Made by a program: the position numbers and the translations under genes. From Bacteroidales bacterium (lineage in GTDB: Bacteria > Bacteroidota > Bacteroidia > Bacteroidales > UBA932), in contig JAGCVJ010000004.1 of assembly GCA_017962375.1 (NCBI GenBank), positions 1 through 51,700 on the forward strand: 51,700 nucleotides of DNA, given 5' to 3'. Within the stretch, counting starts at the first letter, position 1. The number at the start of each line of letters is the position of its first letter. Of the stretch, positions 24,631 through 33,052 are shown one piece after another. Below the pieces are notes generated by a model. It saw only the letters and a list, made by a program, of their open reading frames with translations, had not been told where the DNA came from and did no database searches.

Positions 24631-25539
24631 ATGCAAAAACGCAACTTATTATCGATCTCCGACTTGAGCAAGGAAGAGATTCTGGCACTTCTCAAGCGTG
24701 CCAAGGAATTTGAAAAGAACCCCAACCAGCATCTGTTAGACGGAAAAGTTGTGGGTTCTTTGTTTTTTGAACCGTCAACCCGTACTCGTCTCAGCTTTGA
24801 GACAGCCGTGAACCGCCTCGGCGGGCGAGTGATCGGCTTCAGCGATGCCCGCACCAGCAGCCAGAGCAAGGGAGAAACCCTGAAAGACACTATTATGATG
24901 GTTGCAAACTATGCGGACCTGATTGTGATGCGCCATCCGTTGGAGGGAGCTGCACGCTATGCCAGCGAGATTTCAAAGGTTCCTATTGTAAATGCCGGAG
25001 ACGGAAGCAACCAGCACCCGAGTCAGACGATGCTGGACCTGTACACCATCTACCAGACTCAGGGAACACTGGAGAACCTTACGATTACAATGGTGGGAGA
25101 CCTCAAGTACGGCCGTACCGTTCACTCTCTGCTGGAGGCGATGAGGTTCTTCAATCCTCATTTCATCTTTGTTGCATGTGATGAGTTGCGTATGCCTAAG
25201 CAGTACAAGGAGTATTGCAAGAACCTGGGCATTGAGTATGAGGAAACCAAGAACTTCTCCCCGGAGGTTATCAACAAGACAGACATTCTCTACATGACTC
25301 GAGTTCAGAGGGAGCGTTTCAGCGACCTTATGGAATACGAGAGGGTCAAGAACGTTTACACCCTGACTGCATCGATGCTCAAGACCTGCAAGCCGAACCT
25401 CAGGGTTCTGCATCCGCTGCCAAGGGTGACCGAGATTACCCAGGACGTGGACGACACTCCTCAGGCATATTACTTCGAGCAGGCCCTCAACGGCCTTTAC
25501 ACCCGCGAGGCCATCATCTGCCGAGCACTTGGATTGTAA
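24631..25539 (+). CDS. pyrB: Aspartate carbamoyltransferase catalytic subunit
   Basis: PyrB joins carbamoyl phosphate and aspartate in the first committed step of pyrimidine synthesis. The 302-residue protein has [21 protein letters not shown] for carbamoyl phosphate binding, the flexible [12 protein letters not shown] loop, [18 protein letters not shown], and [17 protein letters not shown] in the aspartate domain. The regulatory-subunit gene pyrI starts 20 bases downstream, so the enzyme is the allosteric type. Confidence 0.98.
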   Translation: MQKRNLLSISDLSKEEILALLKRAKEFEKNPNQHLLDGKVVGSLFFEPSTRTRLSFETAVNRLGGRVIGFSDARTSSQSKGETLKDTIMMVANYADLIVMRHPLEGAARYASEISKVPIVNAGDGSNQHPSQTMLDLYTIYQTQGTLENLTITMVGDLKYGRTVHSLLEAMRFFNPHFIFVACDELRMPKQYKEYCKNLGIEYEETKNFSPEVINKTDILYMTRVQRERFSDLMEYERVKNVYTLTASMLKTCKPNLRVLHPLPRVTEITQDVDDTPQAYYFEQALNGLYTREAIICRALGL

Positions 25540-25559
25540 AACTGTTAAAACGGAACATT

Positions 25560-26024
25560 ATGAGTATTCAAGGAAAGAAAGAACTGGCCGTAGCTGCTCT
25601 GCAGAACGGCATCGTTATAGACCATATCCCGTGCGATTCCCTTTTCAAGGTTGTTAACATACTGGGCATCCAGAACCTGGAAAACGGAGTTTTCATCGGC
25701 AACAACCTCTCCAGCCGCAGCATGGGAAGGAAGGGCCTGATCAAGATAGCGGACATAGACCTTCCTAAGGCAACTCTCAACCGCATAGCAGTCATCGCCC
25801 CGAGCGCCGTGATCAACATCATCAAGGACTATGAGGTGGTGGAAAAGCACAAGGTAGAGCTTCCGGAAGACTTGTTCGACGTTGTAAAGTGCAACAATCC
25901 TAAGTGCATCTCCAACAACGAGCCAATGAAGACCCACTTCCACGTGGTGGATGAAAAGAACATCACCCTCCGCTGCCATTACTGCGAGAGAATCGTGAAA
26001 CACGAGGAAGTTGTTTTAAAGTAA
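25560..26024 (+). CDS. pyrI: Aspartate carbamoyltransferase regulatory subunit
   Basis: PyrI binds CTP and ATP and holds catalytic trimers together. The 154-residue product has the N-terminal nucleotide-binding domain (IVIDHIPCDSLFKVVNILGI, GRKGLIKIADIDL) and the C-terminal zinc domain with four Cys in VVKCNNPKCIS and RCHYCER. It is the last gene before a strong terminator. Confidence 0.97.
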   Translation: MSIQGKKELAVAALQNGIVIDHIPCDSLFKVVNILGIQNLENGVFIGNNLSSRSMGRKGLIKIADIDLPKATLNRIAVIAPSAVINIIKDYEVVEKHKVELPEDLFDVVKCNNPKCISNNEPMKTHFHVVDEKNITLRCHYCERIVKHEEVVLK

Positions 26025-26050
26025 TCCTCCGCGACTGCAATCTGTCTATG

Positions 26051-26095
26051 CAAGGCGTGCCTTAAGCGGTGCGCCTTGTTTTTGTTTCTTTTTTT
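26051..26095 (+). terminator. Terminator of pyrBI
   Basis: An 11-base stem (CAAGGCGTGCC with GGTGCGCCTTG, two wobble pairs) encloses TTAAGC and is followed by a long T-rich tract. This is a classic intrinsic terminator 27 bases after pyrI. Confidence 0.9.
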
Positions 26096-26127
26096 ATGAA
26101 ATATCGCGAATCTCATTAAAAATATTA

Positions 26128-26135
26128 TATCTTTG
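26128..26135 (+). promoter_or_regulatory. -7 box TATCTTTG for ornithine carbamoyltransferase
   Basis: TATCTTTG lies 29 bases before the ATG at 26165. No convincing -33 box was seen. Confidence 0.55.
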
Positions 26136-26164
26136 TGGCCTGTTTAACAAATAAATAGTTATTT

Positions 26165-27157
26165 ATGCCAAGAAGTTTATCTGGTAGAAGTTTTCTGAAA
26201 CTGCTGGACTTCACCACCGAAGAAATTCAATATTTGCTGAAACTGAGTGAGGATTTCAAGAACCTCAAGCGTACAAACACTCCACACAAATACCTTCAGG
26301 GAAAGAATATCGTGCTGCTGTTTGAAAAGACATCTACACGTACCCGCTGCTCTTTTGAAGTGGCCGGAAACGACCTGGGCATGGGAGTTACCTACCTGGA
26401 CCCGAACTCTTCCCAGATGGGCAAGAAGGAGTCTCTGGAAGATACCGCAAAGGTTCTCGGAAGAATGTATGACGGAATCGAATACCGCGGCTTTGACCAG
26501 AAGATCGTTGAGGATCTTGCAAGATATGCAGGAGTTCCTGTATGGAATGGCCTTACCACAGACTTCCATCCAACTCAGATGCTGGCAGACGTGCTGACAA
26601 TCAAGGAAAACTTCGGATACTACAAGGGCCTGACAATGGTGTTTATGGGCGATGCCCGCAACAACGTTGCCAACTCCCTTATGGTGGTTTCTGCAAAGCT
26701 CGGAATCAACTTCGTGGCTTGCGGCCCTAAGGCCAATATGCCTGCCAAGGAGCTGGTTGACACCTGCAAGAAGATTGCAAAGGAGAACGGCTGCACCATC
26801 ACCCTCACAGACGATGTGAAGAAGGGAACCAAGAACGCAGACGTTATCTACACAGACATCTGGGTTTCCATGGGCGAGCCGGCAGAGCTCTGGGAGAAGA
26901 GAATCAAGCTCCTGAAGCCTTATCAGGTCAACGACGCCGTTATGAAGAACGCTTCTCCAAACGCCATCTTCCTGCACTGCCTTCCTTCTTTCCACGACCT
27001 GGAGACAACGATCGGAAGAGACATCTACGAGAAGTTCGGCCTGAAGGAGATGGAGGTTACCGACAAAGTCTTCCGCAGCAAGCAGTCAAAGGTATTTGAC
27101 GAGGCAGAGAACCGTATGCACACCATTAAGGCCGTGATGTACGCAACTCTCAAGTAA
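26165..27157 (+). CDS. argF: Ornithine carbamoyltransferase
   Basis: The enzyme interconverts ornithine plus carbamoyl phosphate and citrulline. The 330-residue protein has [16 protein letters not shown] and [12 protein letters not shown] for carbamoyl phosphate, the SMG loop motif in [13 protein letters not shown] for ornithine, and [10 protein letters not shown] (the usual form is HCLPAFHD). The SMG motif argues against the acetyl- or succinylornithine enzyme known from Bacteroides. Carbamate kinase follows and ornithine aminotransferase is near, which suggests the catabolic direction (arcB-like), though direction cannot be proved from sequence. No arginine deiminase gene lies in the window. 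Confidence 0.94.
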   Translation: MPRSLSGRSFLKLLDFTTEEIQYLLKLSEDFKNLKRTNTPHKYLQGKNIVLLFEKTSTRTRCSFEVAGNDLGMGVTYLDPNSSQMGKKESLEDTAKVLGRMYDGIEYRGFDQKIVEDLARYAGVPVWNGLTTDFHPTQMLADVLTIKENFGYYKGLTMVFMGDARNNVANSLMVVSAKLGINFVACGPKANMPAKELVDTCKKIAKENGCTITLTDDVKKGTKNADVIYTDIWVSMGEPAELWEKRIKLLKPYQVNDAVMKNASPNAIFLHCLPSFHDLETTIGRDIYEKFGLKEMEVTDKVFRSKQSKVFDEAENRMHTIKAVMYATLK

Positions 27158-27185
27158 TTAACTGAAACACACAAGATTATCTGAG

Positions 27186-27230
27186 CTCCCACTCCTTATG
27201 GAATGGGAGTTTGGTTTTCTTTTTTTTCTG
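27186..27230 (+). terminator. Terminator after ornithine carbamoyltransferase
   Basis: A 10-base stem (27186-27195 with 27200-27209, one C-A mismatch) around TTAT is followed by a T-rich run. arcC begins only about 20 bases later, so this may be a partial terminator allowing read-through. Confidence 0.75.
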
Positions 27231-27247
27231 AATTTGGACAAAGATTT

Positions 27248-28195
27248 ATGGGAAAGAGATTAGTATTGGCGCTGGGAGGAAACGCTCTGGGAAACACTCC
27301 CGAGGAGCAGCTTAAACTGGTAGAGACCACAGCCTCTGCGATAGTGGACCTGGAGGAAGACGGATACGACGTGGTCGTTGGCCACGGCAACGGTCCGCAG
27401 GTGGGAATGGTTAACCTGGCACTGGAATATTCGGCCACTCACGGAGGAAAGACTCCGCTGATGCCGTTCCCGGAGTGCGGAGCCATGACTCAGGGCTACA
27501 TAGGATATCATCTGCAGCAGGCTATCCAGAGGGAGCACGGAAGAAGGCACATGCCAAGGCCTTGCGCCGCTGTCCTGACTCAGGTGGTGGTTGACGAGAA
27601 CGACCCTGCCTTCCAGAACCCGACCAAGCCGATCGGTGCTTTCTACGGCAAGAACGAGGCTGAGGCCATTGCCAGAAAGACAGGCTATATTTTCGTTGAG
27701 GATGCAGGCAGGGGCTGGAGGAGAGTTGTTCCTTCTCCAAAGCCTGTGAAGATTGTCGAGCTTCCGGTTGTAAGGCGTCTTATTGAGGCCCATACTACTG
27801 TCATCACCGTTGGCGGTGGCGGCATACCTGTTGTCCAGAAGGGCTGGGACGACTTCCGCGGAGTGGCTGCCGTGATAGACAAGGACCGCGCCTGCGCCAA
27901 GCTTGCCATAGACCTCAAGGCCGATATGCTGGTCATCCTTACCGCTGTGGATAAGGTTTCCATCAACTTCAACCAGCCTAACCAGTACGATCTGGATTCA
28001 ATGTCAGTGGAAGAGGCCAAACAGTTCATGGCCGAGGGGCAGTTTGCTCCTGGCAGCATGCTTCCTAAGATTGAGTCTTGCGTGAACTTCCTGGAGAAAC
28101 GTCCTTCCGGCATGGCATTGATCACTTCTCTGGAAAAAGCCCGTGAAGCCCTCTGGGGCAAGACCGGAACGATAATCGTTTCCAAGAAAAAGTAG
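27248..28195 (+). CDS. arcC: Carbamate kinase
   Basis: Carbamate kinase makes ATP from carbamoyl phosphate and ADP. The 315-residue protein (start MGKRLVLALGGNALG; the upstream ATG at 27203 lies in the terminator stem and is rejected) has VVVGHGNGPQVG, TVGGGGIPV and the C-terminal IDKDRACAKLA and LILTAVD-like LVILTAVDKV segments. Its last twelve codons are repeated at 30487-30522 on the far side of a protease cassette, so the 3' end seems to have been replaced by an insertion that kept the frame intact (the end is now SKKK instead of SKKR). Confidence 0.96.
   Translation: MGKRLVLALGGNALGNTPEEQLKLVETTASAIVDLEEDGYDVVVGHGNGPQVGMVNLALEYSATHGGKTPLMPFPECGAMTQGYIGYHLQQAIQREHGRRHMPRPCAAVLTQVVVDENDPAFQNPTKPIGAFYGKNEAEAIARKTGYIFVEDAGRGWRRVVPSPKPVKIVELPVVRRLIEAHTTVITVGGGGIPVVQKGWDDFRGVAAVIDKDRACAKLAIDLKADMLVILTAVDKVSINFNQPNQYDLDSMSVEEAKQFMAEGQFAPGSMLPKIESCVNFLEKRPSGMALITSLEKAREALWGKTGTIIVSKKK
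28160..28188 (+). repeat. 29-bp direct repeat, left copy (3' end of arcC)
   Basis: This 29-base stretch inside the last codons of arcC is identical to 30488-30516. The two copies are 2328 bases apart and bracket the C10 protease and its neighbour. Confidence 0.9.
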
Positions 28196-28244
28196 TCTCG
28201 TTTCAAAGAACATACATAGGTTCAGACAACAAATAATCAAATAT

Positions 28245-29720
28245 ATGAACACAAGAGTCACATCAAGTTATTCTGTAACTTTACTCACTATATTATTAGT
28301 TGCGATAGTAACTTCTTGTAGTAAAGACGACAGTGTAGTTAACAAACAAGAAAAATATATTAATTCTCACAGGATACCTCAAGAAATTGCTATTAAAGAA
28401 CTAGAATCCTTTCTCATCGATGATGATGTTCTTACTAAAGGAGGTAATGGACATAGAGTTATTAAAAGTATTGAATGTTTAACTGAGCGTGTGCCATCTA
28501 CCAAAATCGGGAGCGATTACAACGGTTTGGATACCCTTATCTACATTGTTAATTTTGATAATCAAGAGGGTTTTGCTGTTCTCAGCGCTGATGACAGAAT
28601 TTCATCAATGATAATAGCCGTTACAGAAAAGGGAGAGCTGCATCCTGATGATTTCCTCTCTGCTCAAAATATGCAGGAAGATTCCTTGATACACTATACA
28701 GACACTCTTGGGATAGAGAGAACGCTTAATCGTTACAATTCGGAAGAAGACGACTATTATGTTGCAAGACGAGATTCTTCTGATATGATACCTGAACTTA
28801 TATGGGATTACATAGACGGTGAAAGATCAGGACGTGGTGGTAGTGATTATAATCCGGGAGAGAATGAGGGTGGCGGTAATAATGGAGGGTCCAATAGCGG
28901 AAGTAATCTACCCGGCAGCAATGGAGACGGCAACGGAAACAACTGGGCCTCTCAGTCAGTCTGGGTAACAAGACAAAACGTCCCAATGATGTTGCAGACT
29001 CTTTGGAATCAAGAAGATGATGTCATAGAATATAATAGATATTGTCCTCGAACCTTGTTTGGTAAAACTCCTGTAGGTTGTGTTCCTGTTGCTGTTGGTC
29101 AAATAATGGCATATCATGAATATCCCTCCATTTTTCCTTGTGATAATTACACAATTAATTGGGGTGCTATCAAAACAGTACACCCATACGGTGTTGATTC
29201 TACATATATTGAAGATGATGATGCTATTGATATGTTGGCTCATTATTTAAAGAAAGTTGGAAGAGCTTGCAACACACTGTATTTAGGACCAGGTTTTTCT
29301 TTCTCCTTGTCAAGCTGGGCTAGAAGAGCTCTTGAAGGATATGGTTATAGAAATGTAGAAAACAACTGGCATTTTAGAAAGAGCGATATTATTAATATGC
29401 TAGATAATGATAACCCAGTATTTATGTTAGCCGTATCTGGTTTGTTTAATGGACACGCTTGGGTGGTTGATGGCTATCGATATCAAGAAAGAGTTGTGCC
29501 TGAGTCTGGAGACATAACTGGGAATAGAACTCTTCTTCACTGTAATTGGGGGTGGGGTGGTTATGCAAATGGTTACTATGCATACAAGATTTTTAAACCA
29601 AAGAACGGAGCTTATGAGTATGAGGATGATTGGGAAGAAGAATATTACGGAAACACTACGGAACCATACAATTTCAAGTGGCATTTCAGAATAATTACAT
29701 ATAGCAATCCAAGTCTCTGA
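28245..29720 (+). CDS. C10 family (streptopain-like) cysteine protease, lipoprotein
   Basis: The 491-residue protein has a lipoprotein signal (VAIVTSC, Cys25), a Spi/propeptide-like N-terminal domain (DTLIYIVNFDNQEGFAVLSA, which keeps the enzyme inactive in the family), a Gly/Asn/Ser-rich linker (about 198-232) and a C10 catalytic domain. The catalytic Cys279 is in TPVGCVPVAVGQIMAYHEYP and His404 in NGHAWVVDGYRYQ; a later LHCNWGWGGYANGYY is typical too. Relatives include streptococcal SpeB, the Bacteroides fragilis Bfp proteases and Prevotella interpain. It is expected to be anchored at the cell surface. Base composition is far more AT-rich than that of arcC. Confidence 0.92.
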   Translation: MNTRVTSSYSVTLLTILLVAIVTSCSKDDSVVNKQEKYINSHRIPQEIAIKELESFLIDDDVLTKGGNGHRVIKSIECLTERVPSTKIGSDYNGLDTLIYIVNFDNQEGFAVLSADDRISSMIIAVTEKGELHPDDFLSAQNMQEDSLIHYTDTLGIERTLNRYNSEEDDYYVARRDSSDMIPELIWDYIDGERSGRGGSDYNPGENEGGGNNGGSNSGSNLPGSNGDGNGNNWASQSVWVTRQNVPMMLQTLWNQEDDVIEYNRYCPRTLFGKTPVGCVPVAVGQIMAYHEYPSIFPCDNYTINWGAIKTVHPYGVDSTYIEDDDAIDMLAHYLKKVGRACNTLYLGPGFSFSLSSWARRALEGYGYRNVENNWHFRKSDIINMLDNDNPVFMLAVSGLFNGHAWVVDGYRYQERVVPESGDITGNRTLLHCNWGWGGYANGYYAYKIFKPKNGAYEYEDDWEEEYYGNTTEPYNFKWHFRIITYSNPSL

Positions 29721-29725
29721 TCGAA

Positions 29726-30478
29726 ATGAGAAGATTTTTATTTCTGTTATTTGTGGTTTCTTTTTCATGCGTTTTTATTGGTTGTCCAGCAAAACACCAT
29801 TGGGAAAAAGAAACATTTTTCATATCCAAATATTTTGAGCCAACTTTATTTGTTTCTCAGATAGAGGGAGCAGATACGCTTTTTGTGGTCAAATATAAGG
29901 TGGGGAACAAGGATATGAAAGGAGAGGAATGGAATAAGTACAAATCTTTGTGTGTTAAACATAATGATTTAGGTTTATCAAAGCCTTACAAATATAGTTA
30001 TGAGTACGGTGCTAAGGTTGTAGCTTGGGATTTTGAGAAAGTGGAAATCAAATGTCTTTCCGATTATGACAAAGAACACCTGAAAGGCTCTTCTTTGAAT
30101 GATATAACAACCTTTTATACGACTACTTTATATCCTTTTCTTAAAAGCGGATATGAAAAACTAGCAGATCCTAAGAGCTTTGGCATACCGGAAACTATTT
30201 TAAAGCTCTTGTATCCGGCTCAATGGTTGCACTCTCCTGATTTCAAGTTTTCATTGTCTTCTTTTTTCCCGAACATACCGGTTGTAAGGCGTACATCTGA
30301 ACTTAAGAAAGATGATCTAATGGTAATAGGAGGGGGGTATCCTAATACAGTACCTCATTTGGCTGTAATCAGATTAGATAAGAGGCCAGATAAACCTGGT
30401 GATTATATGATAGATGTGATATTTACCACAGACGAAGGTGGAACTATTACAGCTGGAGGAATCGTTCATTTCGATTAG
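29726..30478 (+). CDS. Lipoprotein of unknown function, partner of the C10 protease
   Basis: The 250-residue product has a lipoprotein signal ending in CVFIGC (Cys20). It starts 5 bases after the protease stop, so the two are co-translated. No known domain is recognised; the mature part is Lys/Tyr-rich in its first half and ends in a beta-rich stretch (LMVIGGGYPNTVPHLAVIRL). C10 proteases of Bacteroides are often encoded beside small Spi-like inhibitors; this protein is larger than those and shows no visible similarity, so an inhibitor or substrate-presenting role is only a guess. Confidence 0.75.
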   Translation: MRRFLFLLFVVSFSCVFIGCPAKHHWEKETFFISKYFEPTLFVSQIEGADTLFVVKYKVGNKDMKGEEWNKYKSLCVKHNDLGLSKPYKYSYEYGAKVVAWDFEKVEIKCLSDYDKEHLKGSSLNDITTFYTTTLYPFLKSGYEKLADPKSFGIPETILKLLYPAQWLHSPDFKFSLSSFFPNIPVVRRTSELKKDDLMVIGGGYPNTVPHLAVIRLDKRPDKPGDYMIDVIFTTDEGGTITAGGIVHFD

Positions 30479-30487
30479 TTCAAGGGA

Positions 30488-30516
30488 AAGACCGGAACGA
30501 TAATCGTTTCCAAGAA
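30488..30516 (+). repeat. 29-bp direct repeat, right copy
   Basis: Identical to 28160-28188. The preceding 12 bases match the arcC sequence at 8 positions, so homology fades leftward instead of stopping sharply. It does not encode a whole gene here. Confidence 0.9.
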
Positions 30517-30522
30517 GAGATA

Positions 30523-30554
30523 AAAAAAAGAGCGGCAGCCGCCGCTCTTTTTTT
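30523..30554. terminator. Bidirectional terminator between the arcC group and rocD
   Basis: Perfect 14-base arms (30523-30536 and 30541-30554) around AGCC, with A-rich and T-rich outer ends that are part of the stem. The right arm overlaps the rocD stop codon. It would originally have ended the arcC transcript. Confidence 0.88.
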
Positions 30555-31863
30555 ACTTGGACATTTCCTCGAATGTCTTCTTGATGATGCCCACTGCCTG
30601 TTTGATTTCCTTTTCGTTGATGCACAATGGCGGCGCGAAGCGGATGATGTGGTCGTGGGTTGGCTTAGCCAGCAGGCCGTTGTCGCGGAGCTTCAGGCAG
30701 ATGTCCCAGGCGGTTTTCTTGCCGATAGGCTTGGTTACGATGGCATTCAGAAGGCCGCGTCCTCTTACCTGCACGATGAACGGAGAGTGGATCTTGTTGA
30801 TTTCGTCGCGGAAGATCTTTCCCATCTTCTCTGCGTTCTCGGTAAGCTTCTCTTCCTTTATTACAGTAAGGGCCGCTACTGCAACCTTTGCTGCCAGAGG
30901 GAATCCTCCGAAGGTTGAGCCGTGTTCGCCTGGCTTCACGTTCAGCATGATGTCGTCGTCTGCAAGGCAGGCTGAAACTGGAAGCACACCTCCTCCGAGG
31001 GCCTTGCCCAGGATAACGATGTCCGGACGGATGCCGTCGTGCATTGAGCAGAGCATCTTTCCTGTCCTTGCTATACCTGTCTGAACCTCATCGGCGATGA
31101 AGAGCACATTGTGCTTGTGGCACAGGTCGAAGCATTTCTTCAGGTAGCCGTCATCCGGAACAAACACTCCTGCCTCTCCCTGGATTGGCTCGGCGATGAA
31201 AGCGCACACTTCCTTGCCATATCTGTTGAGAGCTTTCTCCAGCGCCTTAGGATCGTTGTAAGGGATGCGGATGAAGCCAGGGGTCAGAGGACCGTACTGG
31301 GCGAATGAAGAAGGATCGTCGCTCATGGTGATGATGGTGACGGTTCTTCCGTGGAAGTTTCCGCTGCAGCAGATGATCTTGATCTTGTCGTTAGGAATGC
31401 CCTTCTTTACTGCTCCCCAGCGGCGAGCCAGTTTCAAAGCTGTCTCCACTCCTTCCGCTCCGGTGTTCATAGGCAGAACCTTGTCATATCCGAAGTATCC
31501 GTGCATGAATTTCTCGTACTCGCACAGGCAGTTGTTGTAGAATGCCCTTGAAGTCAGGCAAAGCTTGTCTGCCTGGTCTTTGAGGGCCTTCACGATCTTT
31601 GGATGGCAGTGGCCCTGGTTTACTGCCGAATAAGATGAGAGGAAGTCGAAGTACTTGTTGCCCTCAACATCCCATACATAGATTCCCTTTCCTCTTTCGA
31701 GTACTACAGGAAGCGGATGGTAGTTGTGCGCTCCATACTTTTCCTCCATTGCCATATAACGTTTGCTAACGGCGGTTATCTTTGCCTTAGGCTGCACCTT
31801 CTTTGCTGCTGGCTTTGCAGCTTTCTTTGCCGGTGCTTTTGCTGTTTTGGTTTTTGTTGCCAT
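30553..31863 (-). CDS. rocD: Ornithine aminotransferase with Lys/Ala-rich N-terminal extension
   Basis: RocD converts ornithine and 2-oxoglutarate to glutamate semialdehyde and glutamate. The 436-residue protein has the class-III transaminase pattern: [19 protein letters not shown], the Asp in [16 protein letters not shown] and the PLP-binding Lys in [16 protein letters not shown]. The first 28 residues ([20 protein letters not shown] and onward) are an extra basic Lys/Ala/Pro tail with no role in the fold. A similar tail is seen at the C-terminus of HemD in this window. The gene converges on the arcC group. Confidence 0.95.
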   Translation of the reverse strand: MATKTKTAKAPAKKAAKPAAKKVQPKAKITAVSKRYMAMEEKYGAHNYHPLPVVLERGKGIYVWDVEGNKYFDFLSSYSAVNQGHCHPKIVKALKDQADKLCLTSRAFYNNCLCEYEKFMHGYFGYDKVLPMNTGAEGVETALKLARRWGAVKKGIPNDKIKIICCSGNFHGRTVTIITMSDDPSSFAQYGPLTPGFIRIPYNDPKALEKALNRYGKEVCAFIAEPIQGEAGVFVPDDGYLKKCFDLCHKHNVLFIADEVQTGIARTGKMLCSMHDGIRPDIVILGKALGGGVLPVSACLADDDIMLNVKPGEHGSTFGGFPLAAKVAVAALTVIKEEKLTENAEKMGKIFRDEINKIHSPFIVQVRGRGLLNAIVTKPIGKKTAWDICLKLRDNGLLAKPTHDHIIRFAPPLCINEKEIKQAVGIIKKTFEEMSK

Positions 31864-31931
31864 ATAGTTGTTTTAAAAGGATTCGCGGGAAAAATGCAAC
31901 CGTATTAAAGGTATTCAATTGCAAATCTTTA

Positions 31932-31939
31932 CAAATGTA
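31932..31939 (-). promoter_or_regulatory. -7 box of rocD next to an IS end
   Basis: The minus strand reads TACATTTG 69 bases before the rocD ATG. The -33 region would fall at about 31957-31965, which is the terminal inverted repeat of the IS982 element, so the insertion may have replaced the original upstream half of this promoter. Confidence 0.5.
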
Positions 31940-31953
31940 GTGTATTTCTTTGA

Positions 31954-32977
31954 AATGTGAAACTGTTTATTTACCTATATTACTCGTTGGTTGAATTAAT
32001 TTGATTAAAAATATATGATAAAAAAGTTGCGCATATTATTGATATTTAGTAATTTAATAGTACCCAATCTATTAAATACTATAACATCGTTTATGCACAA
32101 CTTCATTATAAAATTCGCAAAATTCTTGAAATAGTCAAAGAATTTGCAGGCAATCGTGTTACAGAACAGGGAAACATACCACGGAGAGGAGTTGTTCCCA
32201 AGTTCTCGGATTTTGAAGTTATCGCTCTTTCTATTGCCGCGGAATCTTGCGGTTTTGACAGCGAAAACTATCTGTTTAAACTTCTTGAGAAAGAGGCGAC
32301 AAGCTTCAAAATCTTATATCCAGAAGGCCGTTTAATCAGCGCAGAAAACTTACAAGCAAGCATGCCGAGGAAATCCGCAAAGATATCGCCTGTGCCGTTG
32401 ACGGCAAGGATGATGTCTTTTGTATAGACTCCAAGCCCGTCAAAGTCTGTCAGAACGCAAGGGCTGCCAGGTGTGTTATGGGCCGAGATGACATAACGCC
32501 GCACCGGCATAGGGATATTGCTCATCGCAGAGCATGTACTTCTATGGAGATAAATTACACGCAGTCTGCGGAATAAGCGGTGTTTTCCATTCCTATGATA
32601 TAATGGCTGCCGATGTTCATGACTTAAAGTTTACTGATGATTTGAAATGGGAATACAGTTATTGTACGATGCTTGGAGACAAGGCATATTTGAGCGCTGA
32701 GATTCAGCAAACACTCTTCGACACCGCCAAAATCACGCTTGAAGTTCCGTATCGCCTTAACCAGAAAAACTGGAAGCCAGCAAGCTGGACTTACAGAAGG
32801 TTCAGAAAAAGAATCGAGACTTGCTTTTCTCAGCTCAACGACCAGTTGTTGAAAATGATAAGTACAGTTGATTATCAATCCGTTAAGTATTTTTTACATG
32901 TATTTTATACAAACAAACTTTAATCTCTGAGGAACTCAAATGAGAGGTTTGTATGACTGGTCCGCTAGTTTCACATT
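31954..32977 (+). mobile_element. Degraded IS982-family insertion sequence
   Basis: The ends carry an 11-base inverted repeat, AATGTGAAACT at 31954-31964 and its complement at 32967-32977. The 1024-base length fits the IS982 family. The interior encodes an IS982-type transposase in three broken frames. No clear target-site duplication flanks it, which fits an old insertion. Confidence 0.8.
32101..32923 (+). pseudogene. IS982-family transposase, frameshifted
   Basis: Three consecutive fragments in different frames add up to one transposase: FAGNRVTEQGNIPRRGVVPK (from about 32101), then SRRPFNQRRKL and DDVFCIDSKPVKVCQNARAA (about 32305-32500), then GYCSSQSMYFYGDKLHAVCG to RRFRKRIETCFSQLNDQL (to 32923). 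There are two frameshifts and an internal stop. The IDSKPV and catalytic-region motifs are those of IS982 DDE transposases. It cannot make active enzyme. Confidence 0.85.
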
Positions 32978-33052
32978 AAGTCTAAAAAACGAATCATGAT
33001 TCTTTATAAACTCTCTTTAAAATGTCTATTCTCGAATAATATACACTGCACA

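Larger units (their letters stand above)
28189..30516 (+). mobile_element. Inserted two-gene cassette at the arcC 3' end
   Basis: The segment between the 29-bp repeats holds a C10 protease gene and a lipoprotein gene, is clearly more AT-rich than arcC and rocD, and has no TAnnTTTG promoter before its first gene. The right-hand repeat is followed by codons that would finish arcC (GKTGTIIVSKKR then TAA) and directly by the strong terminator expected after arcC. The simplest reading is insertion into arcC with regeneration of its end, which places the cassette on the arcC transcript. No integrase or transposase is encoded, so the mechanism is unknown. Confidence 0.7.

Noticed and set aside
26165-27157. 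Acetylornithine or succinylornithine carbamoyltransferase instead of OTC
   Set aside because: The SMG ornithine loop and HCLP motif point to true ornithine carbamoyltransferase.
27203-27247. N-terminal extension of carbamate kinase
   Set aside because: Its first ATG is inside the stem of the preceding terminator, and the family begins at MGKRLVLALGGNA.
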